A program made the position numbers and the translations under genes. From Egicoccus sp. AB-alg2 (GTDB taxonomy: Bacteria; Actinomycetota; Nitriliruptoria; Nitriliruptorales; Nitriliruptoraceae), in NCBI RefSeq assembly GCF_041821065.1, contig NZ_JBGUAX010000001.1, forward strand, positions 248,001 through 312,000: a stretch of 64,000 nucleotides of DNA, read 5' to 3'. The notes beneath the pieces were generated by a model. That model did not search any database. It had not been told where the DNA came from and worked only from the letters and a program-made list of their open reading frames with translations. Below, in pieces: positions 45,378-53,194 of this stretch; position 1 is the first letter of the stretch; every line of letters starts with the position of its first letter.

Positions 45378-45402
45378 TAGGCTGCGAGGCGAACCGCCTC
45401 GC
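45378..45402 (+). promoter_or_regulatory. Promoter -10 and 5' hairpin of the dehydrogenase gene
   Basis: TAGGCT at 45378-45383 is followed immediately by an 8-bp hairpin (GCGAGGCG/CGCCTCGC, 45384-45402, three-base loop) near the start of the expected transcript. The GTG at 45429 is 26 bases further on. Confidence 0.4.
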
Positions 45403-45428
45403 CGCATCCCGCTCGACGGAGGCCCGCC

Positions 45429-46436
45429 GTGCGCATCGCCGTCTTCAGTGCCCGCTCCTACGACCGTCGCTTCCTCGAGGAGGCCAACGAGCGGCACGGC
45501 CACGACCTGCACTTCCTCGAGGCCCGCTTGGACGACACGACGGCGGCGCTCGCGGACGGCTTCGACGGGGTGTGCGTCTTCGTCAACGACACCGTCGACG
45601 CGCCCGCCATCGAGCAGTTGGCGGCCGGTGGGACGCGGCTGCTCACCCTGCGGTCGGCCGGCTACAACCACGTCGACCTCGCGGCTGCCGAGCGCCACGG
45701 CATCACCGTGGCCCGGGTGCCCGCCTACTCGCCGTACGCGGTCGCCGAGCACACCGTCGCCCTCATGCTGTCCGTCGAGCGCAAGATCCACCGGGCCCAC
45801 AACCGCGTCCGCGAGGGCAACTTCGCCCTGGACGGACTGCTCGGGTTCGACCTGCGCAACAAGCGCATCGGCATCATCGGCACCGGCAAGATCGGCATGA
45901 TCGTCGCCCGCATCATGCGCGGGTTCGGGTGCTCGATCCGCGCGTACGACCCCTTCCCCAGCGACGACGTGCGTGACCTCGGCGTCCGCTACGAGGACCT
46001 GGACACCCTGCTCGGCGAGTGCGACGTGATCACGCTGCACTGCCCGCTGACGCCCGACACCTACCACATCATCGACGACGCGGCCCTACGCAAGACCAAG
46101 CCGGGCGTGATGATCGTCAACACCTCCCGGGGGGCGCTCATCGACACGCCGGCGGTGATCGAGGCGCTGAAGGACGGCCGCATCGGGCACCTGGCGCTGG
46201 ACGTGTACGAGGAGGAGGGCGACCTGTTCTTCGAGGACCTCTCGGACACGGTCATCCGTGACGACGTGTTCTCGCGGCTGCTCACCTTCCCGAACGTGCT
46301 GATCACCGCCCACCAGGCCTTCTTCACCGAGGAGGCGCTGCGCAACATCGCGGAGACGACACTGGGCAACGCGACGGCGTTCGCCGAGGGCCGGCGCTCC
46401 GGCAACGAACTGCAGGCCGAGGCCGTGCGCGGCTGA
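45429..46436 (+). CDS. D-2-hydroxyacid dehydrogenase (D-lactate dehydrogenase-like, LdhA type)
   Basis: This 335-residue NAD-dependent dehydrogenase is of the LdhA (fermentative D-lactate dehydrogenase) type. [17 protein letters not shown] and [17 protein letters not shown] precede the NAD fold [16 protein letters not shown]. The catalytic set is Arg in [17 protein letters not shown], Glu in the [16 protein letters not shown] region and His in [13 protein letters not shown]. The [13 protein letters not shown] stretch is characteristic of LdhA. It would interconvert pyruvate and D-lactate or related acids. The MBL hydrolase follows after 35 bases in the same direction. Confidence 0.92.
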   Translation: MRIAVFSARSYDRRFLEEANERHGHDLHFLEARLDDTTAALADGFDGVCVFVNDTVDAPAIEQLAAGGTRLLTLRSAGYNHVDLAAAERHGITVARVPAYSPYAVAEHTVALMLSVERKIHRAHNRVREGNFALDGLLGFDLRNKRIGIIGTGKIGMIVARIMRGFGCSIRAYDPFPSDDVRDLGVRYEDLDTLLGECDVITLHCPLTPDTYHIIDDAALRKTKPGVMIVNTSRGALIDTPAVIEALKDGRIGHLALDVYEEEGDLFFEDLSDTVIRDDVFSRLLTFPNVLITAHQAFFTEEALRNIAETTLGNATAFAEGRRSGNELQAEAVRG

Positions 46437-46471
46437 CCGAGGTCGTTCGCGCCACCGACCCGGAGGACACG

Positions 46472-47128
46472 ATGAGCGACGAGTACACCGGCCACGTCGA
46501 GCCCGACGGCGACTGGCAGGACCGCACCGACGGGCACCTGTTCGTGCGCAAGCTCAGCGTGGAGGAGTTCGACAACAACTGCTACGTGGTGGCGTGCACC
46601 CGGACGCGTGAGGCACTGCTGGTCGACGTGGCGGCGCGCCCCCAGCGCCTGCTCGAGGCCCTGGAGGGCTTCTCCCCCGTCGCCGCCGTCCAGACCCACG
46701 GGCACTGGGACCACGTGCGGGCGTGGGAGGGCGTCCGCGACGCCGGCATCGAGGTGTGGGGTCACCCCGGCGACGCGCCGCTCTTCCCCCACGACGTGGA
46801 CCGGGAACTGTCGGACGGCGAGCGCCTGGCCGTCGGCGACGTCGAGGTCGAGGTGCTCCACCTGCCCGGCCACACCGAGGGCTCGCTGCTCTACCTGGCC
46901 CACGGCGAGGAGCGCCCGCACCTGTTCAGCGGCGACACCCTGTTCCCCGGCGGGCCGGGCAACACCTTCGGCAACGTGGACAACCACCGCCGGGTCATGG
47001 ACGGGCTGGAGACGCAGGTCTTCGCCCGCCTGCCGGACGCCACCTGGGTCTACCCCGGCCACGGCGACGACACCACGCTCGGCACGGAGCGTCCCCACCT
47101 GCAGGAGTGGCGCGAGCGAGGCTGGTGA
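46472..47128 (+). CDS. MBL-fold metallo-hydrolase (glyoxalase II-like)
   Basis: This 218-residue metallo-beta-lactamase fold hydrolase has the metal motif THGHWDH (His-x-His-x-Asp-His near residue 74), HLPGHTEGSLLYL, SGDTLFPGGPGNTF and a final YPGHGDDTTLG. It resembles the glyoxalase II/hydroxyacylglutathione hydrolase group, which hydrolyses thioesters such as S-D-lactoyl thiols. The upstream dehydrogenase acts on D-lactate, so the pair could be a methylglyoxal-detoxification unit using mycothiol or another thiol; this is inferred from order. The ATG is preceded by GGAGG. Confidence 0.88.
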   Translation: MSDEYTGHVEPDGDWQDRTDGHLFVRKLSVEEFDNNCYVVACTRTREALLVDVAARPQRLLEALEGFSPVAAVQTHGHWDHVRAWEGVRDAGIEVWGHPGDAPLFPHDVDRELSDGERLAVGDVEVEVLHLPGHTEGSLLYLAHGEERPHLFSGDTLFPGGPGNTFGNVDNHRRVMDGLETQVFARLPDATWVYPGHGDDTTLGTERPHLQEWRERGW

Positions 47129-47174
47129 GCCAGGGCGTCCCGGTCTCCCCGGTGCCCCTGGGGCGACGCCCCGG

Positions 47175-47342
47175 TCAGGCGGTGGCGTCGCCGCGGCGGG
47201 AGGCGTGGAGCCAGCCCGGGTCGAGGTCGAGGAGCAGGTCCTCGGCGGTCAGTTCGAAGATGATCGGGTCGTTGGCCACCAGGCTCCGGCGCGGCCGCCG
47301 TCGGCCGCCGCGTGCGTATCCGTGGCGTTCGTGCTGGCGCAT
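47175..47342 (-). CDS. Small 55-residue protein of unknown function
   Basis: A 55-residue open frame not resembling any family I know. An Arg/Gly-rich start ([10 protein letters not shown]) is followed by IIFELTAEDLLLDLDPGWL, an acidic amphipathic segment. It has a good ribosome binding site (GAGGAG, nine bases before ATG) and a plausible promoter, TTGTGT (47459-47464), a 17-bp spacer and TAGAGT (47436-47441), overlapping the palindrome shared with the divergent HxlR gene. The frame, ribosome binding site and promoter together argue for a real gene regulated by that HxlR protein. Confidence 0.6.
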   Translation of the reverse strand: MRQHERHGYARGGRRRPRRSLVANDPIIFELTAEDLLLDLDPGWLHASRRGDATA

Positions 47343-47407
47343 GATCGGGTCTCCTCGTCGCCGGCGGGGTCACCGCCCGGCGTCGGTCCGGATGTGTGGA
47401 TCGAGAT

Positions 47408-47474
47408 GAGTTGCAGATCGAAACTCGCTGACCCGACTCTACGTGAGTGGGTTGCAAAACACAACCCATATCCT
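47408..47474. promoter_or_regulatory. HxlR operator pair and divergent promoters
   Basis: TGGGTTG-N7-CAACCCA (47448-47468) is a perfect inverted repeat. A weaker repeat GAGTT-N9-AACTC (47408-47426) is centred 41 bp away, about four helical turns. The first covers the -35 of the leftward promoter (47459-47464) and touches the -10-like TATCCT (47469-47474) of the rightward HxlR gene, so one regulator could control both. Confidence 0.65.
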
Positions 47475-47496
47475 GACCTCGTGGTACGGTCGTCCC

Positions 47497-47973
47497 ATGG
47501 CGAAGACGGACCTCACCCGGCACTGCACGGTCGCGCGCACCCTCGAGGTCATCGGCGATCGCTGGACGGTGCTCGTCCTGCGCGATGCGTTCTACGGCGT
47601 GCGCCGGTTCGAGGACTGGGTCGCCGATCTCGGCATCGCGCGCAACATCCTGACGGACCGGCTCGGCAAGCTCGTCGATCACGGCGTGCTGGAGAAGCAG
47701 CCCTACGCCGAGCGGCCGGTCCGCTACGAGTACCGGCTGACCGAGAAGGGCAAGGACCTGCTCCCGGTGGTGCTGTCGCTGGCCGCCTGGGGCAGCCGCT
47801 GGGAGACCGAGGACCGTCCCGAGGCGGCCCGCATCGTGCACACGAGCTGCGACCACGACGCCGATCCGACCGTGGTGTGCGGCCACTGCGGCGACCCGCT
47901 GCGCCGCCGCGAGATCCGTGTCGAGCCGAACCCGGTGCGGCGCACGACCCCGGCCGACGTGACGGCCCCCTGA
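47497..47973 (+). CDS. HxlR-family transcriptional regulator with C-terminal cysteine motif
   Basis: This 158-residue winged-helix HxlR protein has CTVARTLEVIGDRWTVLVLR, FEDWVADLGIARNILTDRLG (recognition helix) and KLVDHGVLEKQPYAERPVRY. The conserved Cys near the N-terminus (DLTRHCTVAR) is a known redox/electrophile-sensing residue in this family. A C-terminal extension with SCDHDADPTVVCGHCG could bind zinc or act as a second thiol switch. I chose the ATG at 47497 because the longer upstream frame begins inside the palindromic operator. It is divergent from the 55-residue gene. Confidence 0.9.
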   Translation: MAKTDLTRHCTVARTLEVIGDRWTVLVLRDAFYGVRRFEDWVADLGIARNILTDRLGKLVDHGVLEKQPYAERPVRYEYRLTEKGKDLLPVVLSLAAWGSRWETEDRPEAARIVHTSCDHDADPTVVCGHCGDPLRRREIRVEPNPVRRTTPADVTAP

Positions 47974-48032
47974 CCGCCGCGCCGACGGGGTCACGCGGCG
48001 CCGACCGGCTCGTCATGCCGCGCCGGCCGCGA

Positions 48033-49256
48033 TCACACCGCGTCGCGCGCTTCCTCGACGTCGAGGTCGCCGCCCCGCAGGACGAGCAGCAGCACCACGC
48101 TGGCCAGCACGTGCACCAGCAGCAGCGACCGCGTCAGGCCGGCGCGCTGCGCGACCCAGGCGAACGCCCCGGCCAGCGGCAGCAGCCCCAGCAGTGACGT
48201 CACGCCGGCCAGCGTCCCGGCCCGGTCCGGCAGCGCGGCGAGGGCCCGGCCACGCAGGATCGGCCAGAGCGGTGCCAGCACCAGGTCGCGTGGGACGACC
48301 AGCGCCAGCTTGTTCCACGTCCCCGGGGTCAGCAGCCACACCGGGTACAACACCAGGCCGGCGAGGCCGCACGCGAGCACGATCGTGCGTCCGTCGTGAC
48401 GTCGCAGCCACCGGTCGAGCAGCACCAGACCGACGAACGACGCCGCGGTCCCGGTGACCGCGTGGACCGCGACGAACGTCTGCGACGCACCGACGACGTC
48501 GACCAGCCAGACCGGTTCGAACAGCTCGGCGAGGTCGAGGACCTCGAACAGCACCAGCGCTGCCAGCCACGGCCGCGCCCGCCGGTCGCGCAGCACACGG
48601 ACCACGTCCTGCAGGGCCTGGCGCACGCCCGGCGACGTGCCCGAACGTGGCGGCGGCGGCAGGACCGCGTCGTGCAGTGCCAGCGCGTACCAGAGGGCCG
48701 CCCCACCGGCGAGCACCAGCAGCAGCCGGTGGTCGACGCCGAACCGCCCGGCGAGCGCCACCGCGGCCGGCGCCAGCAGCGCGCCGACGGTGTCGATGGC
48801 GGTCGAGCGGCTGGCGATCCGCTCGACGTCGGCGGGGTGGCTCTCCACCAGCACGACGTCCGCGGTCGCCGTCAGGGGACCGGACGCCGCGCCCACGACG
48901 GCGAAGCCGGCCAGGAGCCAACCGAAGTTCGGCGCACCGGCCGCCAGGAGCAGGCCGGCGCCCCAGCCGGCCGCTCCCCACACCAGCAGCGGTCGCCGCC
49001 GCACGAGGTCGATCGCGCCACCAGTCAGCGGCTCGACCACGGCCGCGACCGAGTACAGGGCCTGGAAGCACCAGCCGAGCTGGACCACGCTCAGCCCGAG
49101 CCGGTGGCGCAGCGTCGGGCCCAGGACGATCAGCAGCCCGCTGCCGACCTCGTCGGCGAAGCGGGCGAACAGCAGCAGGACGGTCGAGCGCTCGTCGAGT
49201 TCGGCGCGCCGGCGCAGCGCACGCAGGCGCAACACCTCGAGGAACCACGGGATCAT
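48033..49256 (-). CDS. MFS transporter
   Basis: This 407-residue protein has 10-12 hydrophobic segments. VLLLFARFADEVGSGLLIVL starts the first helix, and the region around GGAIDLVRRRPLLVWGAAGW resembles MFS motif A. It is not a close match to a named drug-efflux subfamily I can recognise. The ATG at 49256 has GGAGGAAGCG upstream; upstream in-frame codons lie in the leader. A -10-like TATGCT (49392-49397) and an eight-codon leader ORF (49343-49369) precede it, which suggests expression control by translation of the leader. Confidence 0.83.
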   Translation of the reverse strand: MIPWFLEVLRLRALRRRAELDERSTVLLLFARFADEVGSGLLIVLGPTLRHRLGLSVVQLGWCFQALYSVAAVVEPLTGGAIDLVRRRPLLVWGAAGWGAGLLLAAGAPNFGWLLAGFAVVGAASGPLTATADVVLVESHPADVERIASRSTAIDTVGALLAPAAVALAGRFGVDHRLLLVLAGGAALWYALALHDAVLPPPPRSGTSPGVRQALQDVVRVLRDRRARPWLAALVLFEVLDLAELFEPVWLVDVVGASQTFVAVHAVTGTAASFVGLVLLDRWLRRHDGRTIVLACGLAGLVLYPVWLLTPGTWNKLALVVPRDLVLAPLWPILRGRALAALPDRAGTLAGVTSLLGLLPLAGAFAWVAQRAGLTRSLLLVHVLASVVLLLVLRGGDLDVEEARDAV

Positions 49257-49342
49257 CGCTTCCTCCAGCGATCGAACGGATCGGTCGGTGGAAGCGATGG
49301 CGGCGGGGCACGCGGACGCGCGCACCGCGGAACGGGCTCAGA

Positions 49343-49407
49343 TCAACGGGGCACGAGGCTGGCGGACACGACGGCTCCTTCGACGTCGGTGAGCATACGC
49401 GCGGTCG
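49343..49407 (-). promoter_or_regulatory. Promoter and 8-codon leader ORF upstream of the MFS gene
   Basis: TATGCT (49392-49397) is followed by AAGGAG and a GTG-initiated peptide VSASLVPR ending at 49343. The MFS gene starts 86 bases later. About 25 bases before the -10 lies an AT-rich GATTTTC on the minus strand, placed two bases before the expected -35, as in WhiB7-type promoters. Both points are inference. Confidence 0.4.
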
Positions 49408-49455
49408 CCGGGACGGCGCGGAGAAAATCGGCCAGCCCGCACCGGATGCCGAGCG

Positions 49456-50496
<1,041 letters not shown>

Positions 50497-50656
50497 GGGG
50501 CGACTCCTCCGGGCCAGGACGCCAGCGTACGGTAGTTCGCTGTGCAATCAATCCCGGACCGGTGGACGCCGTACTGGGTCGGCGCGCGTACGAGCGATCC
50601 CTTCCAACACCCGGGCCGCTCGTCCGTCTTCCTCCGTGCCGACCGACGAGGCGAGC

Positions 50657-50839
50657 ATGCTGGAACTGGAACCCGAAGCCGTACACGCCCGGCAGGAGCA
50701 GTTGCTGCGCGATCTGCAGGCGAGCAGGCTGCCGCGACGGCGGCGTGCCCGTGGGGCACCGACCTGGGCCGCGCGAGCCCGTGCCGCGCTCCGGCGCCGG
50801 ACGTCGCCACGTGGCGCGATCACCCTGAGGAGGAACTGA
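50657..50839 (+). CDS. Small basic protein at head of the ECF sigma cassette
   Basis: A 60-residue frame starting MLELEPEAVHARQEQLLRDL, then an Arg-rich tail (RLPRRRRARG, ARAALRRRT). GAGG lies five bases before the ATG. It ends two bases before the next gene's ATG, and that gene's ribosome binding site lies inside its last codons, the usual layout of coupled genes. I do not recognise a family. The amphipathic acidic start and basic tail could bind protein or nucleic acid. Alternatively it is a leader segment; a GTG at 50636 is another start. Confidence 0.5.
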   Translation: MLELEPEAVHARQEQLLRDLQASRLPRRRRARGAPTWAARARAALRRRTSPRGAITLRRN

Positions 50840-50841
50840 CC

Positions 50842-51783
50842 ATGGACGCGACACCCACCGGGGTGATCAGCAACGTCGCCTTGCTGGACCTCACCAGCCT
50901 GCACGAACGCGAGGAGCTGGAAGCGATCGCCCGCATCGACGACGTGGCGGTGATCCTCGTGCGCGAGTCGCTCGCCGGCGCACTGGCCAGGATCCCCACG
51001 ACCAACGTCGCGAGCATCGTGCCCATCGCGGACGGCGCCCGCACGCAGGTGCACACGGGCGGGGTGGTGATGAGCGGCGAGGCGCTGGCGGCTCCGGACA
51101 ACGAGGACGCCGTGCTCGTCGTCACGGGCAGTCTGCTGCTGTCGAGCCCCGTACCGGCCGTCACCTACCGCGGCATCGTCGTGACCGGTGTGGTGCTCGC
51201 ACCCTTCGGCAGCGAGACGGCACTGGGCAGCGGCCTGACCCGGGTGACCGGCGCGGTGCAGTACTTCCGCCACGTCGAGGGGCAGCGCTTCCGGACGCTC
51301 TCGGGACAGTCCCGCATCAGCGGCGCGTTCCTGGCGAATGCCGGTGGCGACCCCGGTGACGTCCTCTTCGTCGCCGGCCAGACGATCGTGACGGGTGAGG
51401 TCGACGCCGTCGGCTTCCAGCTGGTCGTCGCCGCGGGTCAGCTGCTGCTGCCACGTGCGAGCGAGGCGGTGCTCGCGCCGGTGCTGACCGCCGAGGGTCA
51501 GCTCGTCTGGTACGGCGGGAGCCGACCGCGCTTCTTCCTCGGCAACGAGTCGTTCGGACGCGACTTCTTCGAAGCCCTCGACGACGGCACCGCCCTGGTC
51601 CTCGTCGGCGACGTCGAGTTCGCCGACGACGTCACGCCGGAGGTCCTGCGGGGCAGGATCGAGGAGATCACGCTCGTCGGCCGACTGTCCGCGCCCGATG
51701 GGGCCGTCGGGGTCGTCCAGGCCCTCTGCAGGGAGAAGCACGGCACGATCGTCCCACGACGGAGTGCCGGTGCCCCCGGGTGA
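50842..51783 (+). CDS. Predicted beta-solenoid protein of unknown function
   Basis: This 313-residue soluble protein has no signal peptide or membrane segment. It is built of repeating short beta-strand units with VxGxVxL-like periodicity: VLVVTGSLLLSSPV, GIVVTGVVLAPFGSE, RVTGAVQYF, VLFVAGQTIVTGEV, ALVLVGDVEF. These suggest a bactofilin-like beta-solenoid. The start shows ISNVALLDLTSL and IDDVAVILVRES. AGGAGGAAC precedes the ATG. The ECF sigma gene begins inside its last 20 bases, so the two are co-expressed. It may be a structural or regulatory partner of the sigma factor; no function is known to me. Confidence 0.75.
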   Translation: MDATPTGVISNVALLDLTSLHEREELEAIARIDDVAVILVRESLAGALARIPTTNVASIVPIADGARTQVHTGGVVMSGEALAAPDNEDAVLVVTGSLLLSSPVPAVTYRGIVVTGVVLAPFGSETALGSGLTRVTGAVQYFRHVEGQRFRTLSGQSRISGAFLANAGGDPGDVLFVAGQTIVTGEVDAVGFQLVVAAGQLLLPRASEAVLAPVLTAEGQLVWYGGSRPRFFLGNESFGRDFFEALDDGTALVLVGDVEFADDVTPEVLRGRIEEITLVGRLSAPDGAVGVVQALCREKHGTIVPRRSAGAPG

Positions 51784-52279
51784 CGAGGACGCCTTCCGCC
51801 AGGTCTTCGAGACCCATCGACACGCGCTCCACGGCTTCCTGCTCGGCCGCACGTCCGATCCGGAAATGGCGCGGGACCTGCTGCAGGAGACGTTCCTGCG
51901 CCTGTGGCACCGCTTCGACGAGGTCGGTGACCTGGAGGAGGATCGCCTGCGCGGATGGCTGATCACCGTCGCCCGCAACCTCGTCGTCGACGGCTACCGC
52001 GCCGCCGCGACGCGTCGCGCCACGGTCACGGCCCTGGGGCGGCAACCGGCCCCGGCGGCCGAGGACCTCGCCGACCGCGCGTCCCGGCGCGACGAGGTGG
52101 CCCGCGTGCACCAGGCCATCGCGACCCTCCCGGACGAACAGCGGCAGATCCTGACGATGGCGACCGTCGGCAGCATGACCAGCCAGCAGATCGGTGAGGC
52201 GCTCGACCTCCCGGCCGGCACGGTGCGCTACAAGCTCCACCAGGCCCGAGAACGCCTGGCCCTGAACCTCGAGGACTGA
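51764..52279 (+). CDS. ECF-type RNA polymerase sigma factor
   Basis: This 171-residue sigma-70 family protein has region 2 (DPEMARDLLQETFLRLWHRF, then GWLITVARNLVVDGYR) and region 4 (LPDEQRQILTMATV, SQQIGEALDLPAGTVRYKL), with a variable linker. Such ECF sigmas redirect polymerase to stress or surface genes. No zinc-finger anti-sigma gene adjoins it; instead a 78-residue soluble protein follows after two bases. The start GTG at 51764 overlaps the beta-solenoid gene; a second GTG two codons later is possible, and neither has a strong ribosome binding site. Confidence 0.88.
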   Translation: MPVPPGDEDAFRQVFETHRHALHGFLLGRTSDPEMARDLLQETFLRLWHRFDEVGDLEEDRLRGWLITVARNLVVDGYRAAATRRATVTALGRQPAPAAEDLADRASRRDEVARVHQAIATLPDEQRQILTMATVGSMTSQQIGEALDLPAGTVRYKLHQARERLALNLED

Positions 52280-52281
52280 CG

Positions 52282-52518
52282 ATGGACGAGCGAAGGCAAG
52301 CCCACCTCGACCGGCTGTTGACCACGTGGGCGGCCGCGCAGCGCCTCGGCGACGACGAGGCCGACCGGCTCGTCGGCCAGATCGTGGCGCAGCCACGTCC
52401 CACGCTGGCGCCCGCCTGGTGGGCCGACTTCAGCGGGCAGGTCAGCGCCGCGATGGTGCGAGCGATGGCGCGCCCGTCCCCCGGCGGCTGGGCCGTGCAG
52501 GCACCGTCGGTCAGCTGA
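52282..52518 (+). CDS. Small sigma-linked protein (possible anti-sigma or sigma partner)
   Basis: A 78-residue soluble protein encoded two bases after the ECF sigma factor. It is mostly helical: LDRLLTTWAAAQRLGDDEAD, then PAWWADFSGQVSAAMVRAMA. It lacks cysteines, so it is not a ZAS-type zinc anti-sigma, and it has no membrane segment. Position and size suggest it binds the sigma factor or is part of the same cassette. No family is recognised with confidence. Confidence 0.6.
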   Translation: MDERRQAHLDRLLTTWAAAQRLGDDEADRLVGQIVAQPRPTLAPAWWADFSGQVSAAMVRAMARPSPGGWAVQAPSVS

Positions 52519-52561
52519 TGGGCGGCCCTGCCCGGACCCGAACGGAGGCACCGCGGCGACC

Positions 52562-53194
52562 ATGACCGAGAACGAGGCCCGCACACGGTGGAACACGCGC
52601 CATGCCGCACGTGCACGCCACCCCGACGCGGCGCGCTTCCTGACCGCCAGGGAGGATCTGCTGCCGCGTTCGGGCCGCGCCCTGGACGTCGCCGGTGGGA
52701 CCGGCCGTAACGCCGTCCGGCTCGCCCGACGGGGGTTGCGGACGACCCTGGTGGACGTCTCCGACGAGGCCTGCCGGCAGGCGCGCGAGGCGGCGGCCGC
52801 CGTCGGCGTCGCGCTCGAGGTGGTGCGTGCCGACGTCACCACCGACGGCCTGCCCGCGGGCCCGTGGGACGTGGTGCTGTGCCACCATTTCCTCGACCTC
52901 GCCGTGTGGCGGTCCGGCGCGCAGGCGCTCTCCCCCGGCGGGCTGCTGCTGGCCTGCCAGCCCACGGTCCGCAACCTGGAGCGCCACGAACGGCCCGCCC
53001 GCCGGTGGCTGCTGGACGAGGGCCAGCTGGCGGCCGAGGTGGCCGGGTGGTGCGACGTCGAGGTGATCGAGCTGGACGAGGGTTGGACGGACGAGGGCCG
53101 CCACGAGGCACGGCTGGTCGTGCGCCGGACGGACCCGCACCCCTCCGGGCGAGACGCCGTTCAGCGCGCCACGCTGGCCAGCGGGACGGTGTAG
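52562..53194 (+). CDS. Class I SAM-dependent methyltransferase
   Basis: This 210-residue Rossmann-fold methyltransferase has motif I ALDVAGGTGRNAVRLARRG and a following acidic residue in TTLVDVSDEA, then VVRADVTTDGLP and WDVVLCHHFLDL. It resembles small tellurite-resistance/thiopurine-type methyltransferases by layout, but the substrate is unknown. It lies 43 bases after the sigma cassette and may be the last gene of that operon. Its 3' end overlaps the convergent kinase gene by 34 bases. Confidence 0.88.
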   Translation: MTENEARTRWNTRHAARARHPDAARFLTAREDLLPRSGRALDVAGGTGRNAVRLARRGLRTTLVDVSDEACRQAREAAAAVGVALEVVRADVTTDGLPAGPWDVVLCHHFLDLAVWRSGAQALSPGGLLLACQPTVRNLERHERPARRWLLDEGQLAAEVAGWCDVEVIELDEGWTDEGRHEARLVVRRTDPHPSGRDAVQRATLASGTV

